Shown: positions 23,901-31,579 of the stretch, one piece after another
Layout of the letters: every line of letters starts with the position of its first letter
Position numbering within the stretch: position 1 is the first letter of the stretch
Origin: Hymenopus coronatus
Lineage: Eukaryota > Arthropoda > Insecta > Mantodea > Hymenopodidae
Direction of reading: 5' to 3'
NCBI GenBank assembly: GCA_030762935.1
Contig: CM060899.1
Span: forward strand, 15,607,001-15,671,000
DNA length: 64,000 bases
Notes under the pieces: model-generated
Seen by the model: only the letters and a program-made list of their open reading frames with translations
Databases searched by the model: none
What the model was told of the DNA's origin: nothing
Translations under genes and position numbers: made by a program

Positions 23901-24199
23901 TCGCATTATAACGTCTGGGATAACCTGATAAAGAATCATAACACTTATATTAAATGCTTTCATGTTTTTTATTCATATGCGAAATTATCATCCCCATCCA
24001 GTCATGTGTATTTTCAAGCAAGTTTTCATTCACAAATGTTAAAAACTCATTAAACATTTTGTGCACCCATGCATGCGCATCTGCATTTTCAGGCATAGGT
24101 CTAACTACAATATCAGTTTCCGAATACCCGGAATACAATCTTTTCATGGTTCTCTGTCTATGCTGCACAATATCAAAATCTGATGTGTACCTTCGCATG

Positions 24200-25060
24200 A
24201 CTTTCTCTATATTCCTGCAACAAATTATTCTTAAAAAGCTTATACTTCTATTTACTTTATGCTAATCAGAAAAAATTAGCAGAAATAGTCTTATTACTTG
24301 CTTCCTTGTAAATAGGAGCGAAATAAGGGACTATCATAGGTTAAAGTGATAGTCAAAAGCTGGTTGCTATGTTAATGAAGTTCCTTTATTTATATGGATA
24401 GCAGTTGACAAGTTCCTGTATGAGAAAAGTACACATTTTTCATAGCAGAAACCTAAAATAAGGAATGTCTCAAAAACGACGAACTCCACGAAAAAAATGT
24501 ATATAACATACATTGTGTGTTTTAACGTGCTCTGAATTTTTTGTGTAGTAAGTTTTTGTCCATATCTTACGGTTTAGCAGTTAATTAAAATTCAGTAAAA
24601 TTCATCCAGAATAAACTACTCTTCAGAGGCTATTCCCAGAAAAGTCAAGATATACATTTTGTCAGGTAAATGTCTTTAATATACGAAATTTTAATCAAAA
24701 TCGTTACAGCCATTTTTGAGAAAACCAAAATTTTCGAAAAAAGTTCCATGTAAAGGGTAGTTGGGAGTGGAGGATTTTTTCTCAAAATTTTCGTGTCGCA
24801 TCCCTAGAGGATACTAAACTTAAATACCAAGTTTGGTATTTTACCGACTTTTCGTTTTTGAGTTATCGTGTTCACAGGCACACGGACACACACGCACACG
24901 GACCTGTTTGTAAAAATGCTTTTTTTTTTTTTTTTTTTTTTTTTTTTTGGATATTGAGGACCCTAAAACATATATTTCCGGTGATATCTCGATATCGAAT
25001 TTTTGGGTGGAGTGCAATACCTTCTCTATACACTATGCACATAGTGCGTATAGAGAAAGT
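24200..25060. repeat. Composite repeat region, possible element with short inverted ends
   Basis: ACTTTCTCTATA (24200-24211) and its reverse complement TATAGAGAAAGT (25049-25060) stand at the two ends, and the right one is part of a near-palindrome (25021-25060). Inside are an A/T-rich body, a C-A-C-A-C-G/G-A-C-A-C-A-C tract at 24870-24900 of the kind seen at the ends of many arthropod repeats, and a T-run of about 29 (24920-24948). No target duplication is evident, so the terminal repeats may be coincidental. Confidence 0.4.
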
Positions 25061-25229
25061 AAAAAGAGGTTCGTCACTTACCGACATACGGCCATTATCA
25101 TCATCGTCATATGAGATAGCATCTTCAAGCACTGGTATATCACCATCTGATGAGACAAATCTTCCTGCTCCATCACCATTTCCCCAGTTAATGCTAAAGC
25201 AAGCAGTAGTGATAAGTATATATATATAT

Positions 25230-26155
25230 AACCTGCCACTCTTAGTTACTGCTGCAATGCAATGAGTTTTTGTGCGCTTCCAGTCCAGTCCAGTGTGATT
25301 GGCAGGCTGAGGGCAGCCCGAGGTGTGTTAGACGTGTCCCTTTTCTCAGAGAGAACTTAACCACGTTCTGACGGGATTGTGGGTTTTGTAGGATGGCGGG
25401 TGTGTATTGGGGTTGTGGAGTGACAGGAGGAGGCAAATATTGCTCCTCGACGGTTGCCTTGATGGTGCAACGGCCCTTGTGCACCGCTGGTGTGTTTATA
25501 TCAAAATGTTTCTTGAGATTAAATTTTGAATCCAAGCAACTCTTGAAGGATAATAAGGAGCTTAGCCGTAGCAGCTGTTGGTGGTGCTCCTTCGTTACCG
25601 GGGATGCCCTCAAGCCATGCGGGGAAGCCGGTATCGCCTGAAGCGACGGTTTGTGGGATCGTAATCCCCAAGAGACCTAACGAGGGCGCTCCGATGGAAT
25701 GGTAACCCTTCGTTGAATTTTGTTGCCCGACGCCTAATCTCGTCCTCCAGGTATGGTAGACCAGAGGCTTCGTGCAGGAGTCTCGTTGGAAAGCCTCGAG
25801 GCACAGAATAGATAGCCCGGAGACACCTATTCTGTACCCGCTGAAGCAACAGCAGACTGGAGTCTGCCGCCATGCCCCAGATCTCACAGGCGTAGATTAA
25901 TAAGGGGATAATGAGAGCCCTCAAAAGGCGCAACCTAAGGGGAACCGTCATCGAGGACCTCAGCATCGGGTACAGTGAGGCCGCAGCCCCATTGCCCCGG
26001 CACCACAGCCCCCGGACGTGCTCCCTAAAAGTGACGCCCCTGTCAAGCTTCACCCCCAAGTAGGTGATGGTGTTGGTCCATTGTATCCTTCGTCTGAGGT
26101 ACGTGAATGTGGGGAAGTTTGCGGGAAAGCGGCGCTTGGTGAAGTGGAGCCTTTA
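25230..26155 (-). mobile_element. 5'-truncated Jockey-like LINE fragment
   Basis: The coding part (26155-25610) reads on the minus strand: I-T-Y-L-G-V-K-L-D-R-G, R-A-L-I-I-P-L-L-I-Y-A-C-E, R-V-Q-N-R-C-L-R-A-I-Y, and ends with L-G-D-Y-D-P and a basic tail, i.e. the RT thumb and end of a Jockey-type ORF2. A (TA)n run at 25217-25231 could be the 3' tail. It lies between the polymerase block and the promoter block of the virus-like locus, so it probably inserted there. Confidence 0.75.
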
Positions 26156-26210
26156 TATATTACTGGATTTCATTAAAATGCTTGTCCGGCACAATTTGGA
26201 AAGGTTTAAC

Positions 26211-26379
26211 TGCCTTCCTCGCGGCGCGCAGCAAGGCTACGCCTGACAACTATCTTTAATCGCCTTCCTCGCGGCACCCAGGAAGGCTACGCCCAACAAT
26301 TAACTATCTTTAATTGCCTTCCTCGCGGCACACAGCAAGGCTACGCCCAACAGTTATCTTTAATTGCCTACCTCGCGCG
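26211..26379. repeat. Iteron-like tandem repeats, 3.3 units of 50-54 bp
   Basis: Units start at 26211, 26261, 26315 and (partial) 26365. Each reads TGCCTTCCTCGCGGC, then CAGCAAGGCTACGCC, then an AACWATCTTTAAT spacer; the second unit has a 4-bp insertion. The array lies 162-330 bp upstream of the TATA box at 26541. Position and regularity fit an enhancer or replication-iteron block of the virus-like element; the sequence itself does not say which. Confidence 0.8.
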
Positions 26380-26540
26380 ATTTATTACCTTGTTTTAATA
26401 TACACACAATAATTTACTTCTAATATCGATTTCCTTGTAGCAATCTTTATTGTCCATAATTACCATCTATAGCAGCAATAATATGTGAGAAAGCCGCCTG
26501 GTAATAGATTTGCCTTGTTGATGTGAGCCTTCATTTTGAG

Positions 26541-26636
26541 TATATATACGGGCCACGATTTATTCGCAACTCAGTCTCTCGGTGTGTCCTGTTGTTGGTA
26601 CGCCGCAGCGAAGTCTATATAGGCATTTATGTAAGT
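26541..26636 (+). promoter_or_regulatory. TATA/initiator promoter, leader exon and splice donor
   Basis: TATATATA is at 26541-26548 and an arthropod-type initiator TCAGTC at 26571-26576, 30 bp downstream, the canonical spacing. A leader of about 60 nt without ATG before the donor runs to 26630, followed by a consensus 5' splice site GTAAGT (26631-26636). The row of small ORFs downstream, each near a pyrimidine-rich 3' splice site, suggests that this leader is joined alternatively to them. Confidence 0.7.
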
Positions 26637-27402
26637 ACAGTTTCATACATTTATACTTAAGGAAATCATCTATCTTGCTCTTATTATTTCTCAAAGTTAA
26701 CGCTAACTATTAGTATTTCACTTTTATTACAGAAAGATCTAAAGATGATTTACACAGCCGTATTATCTACCATTATGAGTTTATTTCCTTTTAACTGATA
26801 TTCTTTTTTAAGAACCATTTCTTTTTACCCATTAATTAACGCACACTATTGTTTCTATTTAGCGGTGGGCGCTTTTCTGTGCACTGTTCAACATCGCATC
26901 ACATACCCGTTCTTTCCCAACATTCTCCATTGTGTAAATGTATATTTTTTCTTATACTTTATCTGATTATTCATTTATCCAGTAACCATCTTAATCCAAT
27001 TTATTTTTTCTTTGTTTTCTCATACAGTGAAAGGTGTTCTTCTTCATTCCATATTTCTCTGCTACCTTTTCCAACCACCGCGGTGCTCTCTGCTGTGTAA
27101 GGTTTTCGTGCTGATCCATTAATCGTAAGCATCTTAATATTATTTTGCATTCTAAACTATAGGTATTTATTAGGTGTTTATGGTGTTGTGCGTATTTCAC
27201 ATGAGCTTCCTATCTCTTCCTACCAAGGCTGATAAGTGCCCTCCTTGTTTTACCATTTCATGTCTCTTATGCAGATCTCCCATATGAGCAGTCGAAGCTT
27301 TTAAACCTTTTATCACCCAGACCCCTATTTGTACCCATATTCCACCCTGGAGTAACATTATAGGTGATTTTGAAACTCACAATATATTCACATTTATTCG
27401 TT
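26637..27402 (+). other. Intron-like, pyrimidine-rich stretch with several 3' splice sites
   Basis: Acceptor-like sites lie at 26731-26732 (TTTTATTACAG), about 26863 (CTATTTAG) and 27025-27027 (TTCTCATACAG). The 83-codon ORF at 26849-27100 is low-complexity and pyrimidine-driven; I do not regard it as a protein with confidence. Confidence 0.4.
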
Positions 27403-27410
27403 AGGAAGGC

Positions 27411-27773
27411 ATGCAAGATAATAAATTTATGATTTGTTGCATTCACCGCAGATATGTATTATTCTTTGATTTAAAAGATGTAAAACCAATTCCACTTGAT
27501 CTGCATTTACCTTTATGGAAACGCAAGGTTTTATGCTTTAGATTATTTTACCATAATTTCACCCCAAGTCCTCTTAGCGAGCACGTGTGTTGTTTTAAAA
27601 TTTTGAGCATTAAATTATCCCAAAATCTATGGGAGGACTACGCGGCGTTTACCACCAGATATCCCCTATGGTTTTATCACGCTCAAAAGCCTGAGCATTA
27701 TACTTATAGTCCTTATTGGGAATGGGATATAGGTGGGTGGTTTGCAGATCAGTGTGATGGTAATGCCCTCTAA
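27411..27773 (+). CDS. Orphan ORF 1 of the virus-like locus, 120 aa
   Basis: The ATG at 27411 lies eight bases after an acceptor-like TTATTCGTTAG. The frame is intact for 120 codons. I do not recognise the product. It is rich in aromatic residues (W-E-D-Y, Y-P-L-W-F-Y, Y-S-P-Y-W-E-W-D-I-G-G-W) with scattered Cys and no membrane helix or signal peptide. The composition would fit a small virion or accessory protein, but there is no direct evidence. It is the only plus-strand ORF of the row left unbroken. Confidence 0.45.
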   Translation: MQDNKFMICCIHRRYVLFFDLKDVKPIPLDLHLPLWKRKVLCFRLFYHNFTPSPLSEHVCCFKILSIKLSQNLWEDYAAFTTRYPLWFYHAQKPEHYTYSPYWEWDIGGWFADQCDGNAL

Positions 27774-27790
27774 AGTATTTTTTTTTTCAG

Positions 27791-28088
27791 ATGTCTTCCA
27801 CTCGGTGTTTTTCCCATAAATGCGAAATATGTAACACTCTTTTGCGTGGGCCGCGATATTATTTCATTAACATCTTATTTTAAACCTAACACAACATTTA
27901 ATAAAGGCCCCAATTGCGACAACTTTTACACATTTGTTGTAGCCTCTCTACCGCATAGTACGACCTGTAAGAGGGTGGACTGTAATAAAAGTCGTATTTA
28001 TTTATGCATTACAGTGCCCCGTTTTCTCGCTGCAACTAGCAGTGACATTTGTTGCCCGTATAGCCTTTCTGATCTATTTATGCTTTAA
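27791..28088 (+). pseudogene. Orphan ORF 2, ATG exactly at a splice acceptor, frameshifted
   Basis: The ATG follows TTTTTTTTTCAG directly. The first frame (30 codons, to 27883) carries C-F-S-H-K-C-E-I-C-N, a potential metal-binding cluster. A second frame open from 27846 to 28088 takes over with further Cys pairs (C-K-R-V-D-C, I-C-C). One small indel between 27846 and 27880 would explain the split. Function unknown. Confidence 0.4.
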
Positions 28089-28103
28089 CATCTTGTTTTT
28101 CAG

Positions 28104-28352
28104 ATATCTGCTCTTCAACTTAAATCTAGTCCCTGCTATTCTCTGTTTTGTACACGGTGTAATGATAGATTTTGTACCTCTAGAAATCGCTTAATACACC
28201 TTCTGGAGTATGTCCAAATTGCTAATGTATTGCCGTTTTTGATGTTCAGTACGCCTTTCCGGAGGATTCGGATTGTAACGCGTATTGTCTGCAGTGTCAC
28301 TTTTGACATTGCCATGTCGTTAAATTTTGTGTTTACCGTCATAATTGGCTAA
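28104..28352 (+). pseudogene. Orphan ORF 3, starts at a splice acceptor with ATA instead of ATG
   Basis: After CTTGTTTTTCAG (acceptor 28102-28103) the frame is open for 82 codons to TAA at 28350. The first codon is ATA, where the neighbouring ORFs have ATG or ATC-ATG, so the start may be mutated; otherwise the exon is joined in frame to another. The N-terminal part has C-Y-S-L-F-C-T-R-C-N-D-R-F-C, a dense Cys motif; the rest is hydrophobic and basic. Unrecognised. Confidence 0.35.
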
Positions 28353-28435
28353 TAGCGTGTGGCAATTGTAATGTTCTTTTAAATCAATAACGTGTTCTTT
28401 TGTTCTTTCTTGGTTTCTCATCATTTTTCCAGATC

Positions 28436-29011
28436 ATGGCTATAGTCCCCACTCTCTCACATCCATCAATCCCATCTGCTTTCCTGAAATATCAAAATAT
28501 CACTACCTTTCCCATTTATTTCCTATCTACACATTTCTTTAAACCTATTTGCCTGCTTCGTATCCTCCTTTCTGGAATGCAAAGTTCGCATCGTAGTTCA
28601 TTTTGCTCACAAGATTGTTTGCACGATACTTTCCATTTCTTTTTGTACACAATTGTGCATAACGTCTGCACCGTTTCCTTCCTAGATCGTGCTATCATTA
28701 TTTATAAGTATCACACAGTGTTTAAATGTTCATTCCTGCCTCTTTATTATTGTTTTTTTTGTATCACCTCACAAATTTAATGGTTTGTTGATCATTTTAA
28801 GTCTTTCACTAATGACAATATGACTTTTACTTATGTTACGAACAGATTGTATGAGCCGCATCACAGATGTGTAACGTGGGAAGTGGATGGTCACGGTGGA
28901 GAAACATTTATATTGAATACCATGATTTTTGCATGTCCATCAGATGTGGACATTACACTTTCAACTGCATGGATCGACACATTACTTCCGGTTAACAATT
29001 GGCATGTATGA
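28436..29011 (+). pseudogene. Orphan ORF 4, about 190 codons with one in-frame stop
   Basis: The acceptor CATTTTTCCAG is followed by ATC then ATG (28436). The frame is open to TAA at 28778-28780 and stays open in the same phase to 29011. The first half is hydrophobic with many Cys and His; the second half is more polar, with H-H-R-C-V-T-W-E-V-D and P-S-D-V-D-I-T-L. I do not recognise it. The single stop in an otherwise open frame points to fairly recent inactivation, or to use of two proteins. Confidence 0.4.
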
Positions 29012-29278
29012 GGTGCATCAATTTAGTGTTGTAGCTTTGCCTCACCGCGTAGCAGGTTAGGGGCTCCACTATTATTGCGGTGTAACCTCTATCTTGCTAT
29101 CACAAACACCAATGCTCTCGGGATTGCATGTGTTTATTATGTTACCGTTCTTCCACTTCCTTAAAGATATTGGCGTACAAATCTATCGTTGCAAATTGGC
29201 CATTTTCGGATTCTCCATTTCCTTCACCTAACCCTTTCAATGGAACAGCACCTCTAACGCCATCACCAGTAGCGTCAG

Positions 29279-29656
29279 ATGGACTTCACCAGTGATCCGC
29301 TGTTCGAACTTCGCCTGGACGAGCTGCTGCGCAACTGCACCGCGGTCTACTGCCCCCTACAGCGCTACTTTTAACGCTCTATCTTCTTCATCTTCAGCGT
29401 CAGCACCATGCCTCCCCAAGCAAGCGAATTTAACTCATTTTATAATATTTACTCATGCCGGCAAAATCATTTAAAACATCAAATTAAAATTCTGAAAATT
29501 AAATATGCACAGTTGTGTCATAAATACGACGCATTAAGATTGAGATCAAAAGTGGCAAATATTAAACCAAAAAAACAATCTAGCAAGAGGGAGGTTCGGA
29601 AATCTCCAAAAGATCGGGACTATTTTCGTATATCCGTTCCAGCAGCGTCTGTATAA
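29279..29656 (+). pseudogene. Orphan ORF 5, 125 codons with one in-frame stop, basic C-terminus
   Basis: The ATG follows a CAG (TAGCGTCAG) directly. The first 31 codons (M-D-F-T-S-D-P-L-F-E-L) end at TAA 29372-29374. The same frame continues to 29656 with a helical stretch (H-L-K-H-Q-I-K-I-L-K-I-K-Y) and a strongly basic, lysine-rich tail. It could be a small DNA- or RNA-binding protein. It converges on the minus-strand gene ending at 29717; AATAAG-type signals lie between them. Confidence 0.4.
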
Positions 29657-29716
29657 TCTAATTTTATAAATAAGGTATTTAATCTAAGTTTCTCTTGTCT
29701 TATTTTCATATATATT

Positions 29717-30103
29717 CAAAAGTTTTCATCCTCCACCGCTTCCTCCTCCTTTTCCTCTTCTTCATCGCCATTTGCATAACTATAGGAATCACCGTAATTT
29801 GCAAGCTCTGTGTCCTCATCTGAATCGCTCTGCCGGTGCAAGCTTGTCCAAGCGTTATTAAATCTTTCAATTCTTGCAACTCCGCATACATCTTATCCAC
29901 GTTTACCTTTATTTTCCCAATCAATCCCTGCTATTTTTGTAACATTATCTTTCTTTCCTTCCAATTCCTTTTTGATTCCTTCTAAAGCTTTTTGCATATG
30001 CTTTAGCTCTGCATCTTTATCTTTATTTTCCTTAACAGCGACATCCAGCTCCCTATTTATCTTTTTCAACCTATTTTAGCAATCCTGTCTCATTTTCTAT
30101 TTA
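29717..30103 (-). pseudogene. Coiled-coil ORF with acidic tail, one in-frame stop
   Basis: Reading right to left, a single frame carries a charged heptad-like region (E-N-K-D-K-D-A-E-L-K-H-M-Q-K-A-L, then I-K-K-E-L-E-G), one TAA near 29905, and then continues to an acidic C-terminus (D-S-D-E-D-T-E and G-D-E-E-E-E-K-E-E-E). A single stop in a frame with such consistent composition supports a real gene now broken. Likely a structural or scaffold-type protein; no family recognised. The start is not clear: the first Met lies inside the coil. Confidence 0.4.
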
Positions 30104-30219
30104 CGGAATGTATACTTTTCTTGTACCTATGCGCAGCCACCTTTCTCTTTTAAACCTACTCACCATCTTTGTACCTCCTATACCCAAGTTCCGCTCCCTG
30201 CTACCTCATTCTCCAAACA

Positions 30220-30763
30220 AATACACAAAGCTGTCCGACAGATAACTGTTCACCTCGTTCATTACACTATAGACCAAGATAAATTCGCTTTCCTCCTATG
30301 TCAATTTCCAATTCAGATCAAACCCTTCCGTCAATTTAAATGTATCCATCATCATAGTGCAATCTAGCAACTCTACCAATACACTCTCATACAAACCTGT
30401 GTACATTTGTATCGGTGTACCGTAAAATCTACATTTCTATCCCTTTCTTCTACCTTTAACACATTCGCATACCTCGTGTTCACCACAAACGCTTCCGGAC
30501 ACTGCATATGCCCTACCTCTACATTTCCATAAACCATAAACCCGTATCCCTTCCCTTGTCACAGGTTTCATAGATCTGTAAACGTTCGTTAAACCTTCCA
30601 TGTTTATTATTATAGCATTATACCTACACGCAATCCCTTTTTTGAACTCACAAGTGTAAAGTGTTGTAAGTTCGTGGTCTTTTTCGCGCATTGTCGCGTT
30701 ATTTAACTCCCCTGTAATGTCATCCACCGCAAATCCACATCGTCCAAAACTCACCATCTTCAC
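30220..30763 (-). pseudogene. Orphan minus-strand ORF, about 180 codons with two in-frame TAG stops
   Basis: The likely start ATG is at 30757-30755, just inside the left arm of an inverted repeat. The frame reads M-V-S-F-G-R-C-G-F-A-V-D-D, and later G-I-R-V-Y-G-L-W-K-C-R-G-R-A-Y-A-V. TAG stops lie near 30437 and 30340; the frame stays open to a TGA near 30222. Three Cys near 30460-30490 could bind metal. Unrecognised. A C-rich tract and CAG just before the start would, on this strand, also serve as a 3' splice site. Confidence 0.45.
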
Positions 30764-30809
30764 CTGCCACTATCGGGGCGGGGATGGGGGGGGGGTAGCA
30801 GGTGAAGAT
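30756..30809. promoter_or_regulatory. 12-bp perfect inverted repeat around a G-quadruplex-like run
   Basis: ATCTTCACCTGC (30756-30767) and GCAGGTGAAGAT (30798-30809) enclose about 30 nt with four G-runs (GGGG, GGGG, and a run of ten G's). It lies between divergent genes. It could be an origin, a promoter or simply the polypyrimidine tract of a minus-strand acceptor. Confidence 0.65.
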
Positions 30810-30818
30810 AGCTGTGTG

Positions 30819-30906
30819 AGTGGAAAAAAATAGAAGCGAAATGAAATATCTTTCGACACAACCCCTCCATTATGTCGAAAGGTATTTCGCTTGTATTTTT
30901 TCCACT
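30819..30906. repeat. Long hairpin-forming inverted repeat (arms 34-40 nt)
   Basis: The left arm 30819-30858 starts AGTGGAAAAAA and ends TTTCGACA; the right arm 30873-30906 is its complement with a few mismatches and a 6-nt difference in length. The loop is 14 nt. It stands directly next to the G-rich inverted repeat. It resembles a cruciform origin or a fold-back viral terminus more than a transcription terminator, since genes diverge from it. Confidence 0.75.
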
Positions 30907-30942
30907 TTTATACCACATGCACCTCCTTCTGTTTTATTTCAG

Positions 30943-31048
30943 ATCATGCTCTCCGTATTTCCTCCAATCATCTACCGTGCTTGTTTTATATAGAGTTTAT
31001 TAACCTTCATCCTAGTTTTATTTTTCTTGTCATTCCCACTATCAGGTA
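30943..31048 (+). promoter_or_regulatory. Acceptor-ATG and nearby splice donor
   Basis: TTTTATTTCAG (acceptor 30941-30942) is followed by ATC-ATG, the same arrangement as at 28433. The short frame stops after 15 codons. A good donor, CAG followed by GTAAGC, lies at about 31044. This may be an untranslated or leader exon for the ORF at 31128. Confidence 0.4.
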
Positions 31049-31127
31049 AGCGATACGAATTCATCAACCTTTAGGCTAGGTTAACATTATTTTTAAGCCT
31101 CCAAATCATCATCTTCCTTTTTAAGAA

Positions 31128-31484
31128 ATGTGCGACCATTTATTCAAATTTCTGCAAGGATATCGGCGGCTTCAGCACCTATATTTCGATGAACAGTTAG
31201 CCATTGCAACAGCGGATGAACGATTCCTTAAAACATACCTGCCCACAGATGTGGACCAAGCATGGACCTTACTAGATCCGGCTTCAAAGGCTGTTTTCGC
31301 ACCAATTCGAAAGTGCACTAAACATGGGACCCAATCTTTCCAGTGGATGCATATGGACGGAGCTGCACCTTTCATCTCTGACTGCTGGTTTATATTCCCT
31401 AAAAATTTAATGTATAATATTTTTATAAATAAAGTTGGCAACCCTGCGGTAGACAGAATCAGTGAAGTGGGGTCACGTGGTTAG
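31128..31484 (+). CDS. Orphan ORF 6 of the virus-like locus, 118 aa
   Basis: An intact frame starts at ATG 31128, just after a TTTTTAAG acceptor-like site. The protein has a helical N-terminus (F-L-Q-G-Y-R-R-L-Q-H-L-Y-F-D-E-Q), a middle part with P-T-D-V-D-Q-A-W-T-L-L and a C-terminus rich in aromatic residues and Asn. No family is recognised, and no signal peptide or membrane helix is seen. An AATAAA lies at 31425, within the frame. It ends close to the left edge of LINE fragment E. Confidence 0.45.
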   Translation: MCDHLFKFLQGYRRLQHLYFDEQLAIATADERFLKTYLPTDVDQAWTLLDPASKAVFAPIRKCTKHGTQSFQWMHMDGAAPFISDCWFIFPKNLMYNIFINKVGNPAVDRISEVGSRG

Positions 31485-31579
31485 CTCCCTTCACCCTACT
31501 TCAAATAGAAAAAAAAATCCACTTCCGGTATTGTCTGACACTCATTTCCGGTTTCGTCTCCCGAGGGTCCTTCTTAATG

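Larger units (their letters stand above)
14069..24198 (-). pseudogene. polB: Protein-primed family B DNA polymerase (Polinton/virus-type), interrupted
   Basis: The gene reads right to left over three host-split blocks: 24198-21380, 15185-14819 and 14547-14069. The 3'-5' exonuclease motifs come first: Exo I F-I-D-F-E-C (about 23000-23030), Exo II A-H-N-L-K-G-Y (about 22760-22800) and Exo III Y-C-K-M-D-V (about 22430-22460). The polymerase motifs follow: motif A D-V-C-S-L-Y-T-Y (about 21770-21800), motif B ending K-Y-G-Q (about 15030-15075) and motif C F-D-T-E-S (about 14493-14508), where family B enzymes usually have D-T-D-S. Cys-rich pairs occur near 23170-23230 and 22885. The coding blocks total about 1,200 codons, the usual size for Polinton/adintovirus/bidnavirus-type enzymes. 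Stops and frame changes occur in every block, so it is dead. The spacing and S-L-Y motif favour the protein-primed class; host replicative polymerases are excluded. The stop is at 14069-14071; the true start is not visible. Confidence 0.85.

Noticed and set aside
24858..25265. 135-codon ORF with a poly-phenylalanine tract
   Set aside because: It spans a T-run and a CACACG tract of an interspersed repeat.
26849..27100. 83-codon ORF after the leader exon
   Set aside because: Its composition follows the pyrimidine tracts of the intron-like stretch; no motif or lesion pattern supports coding.
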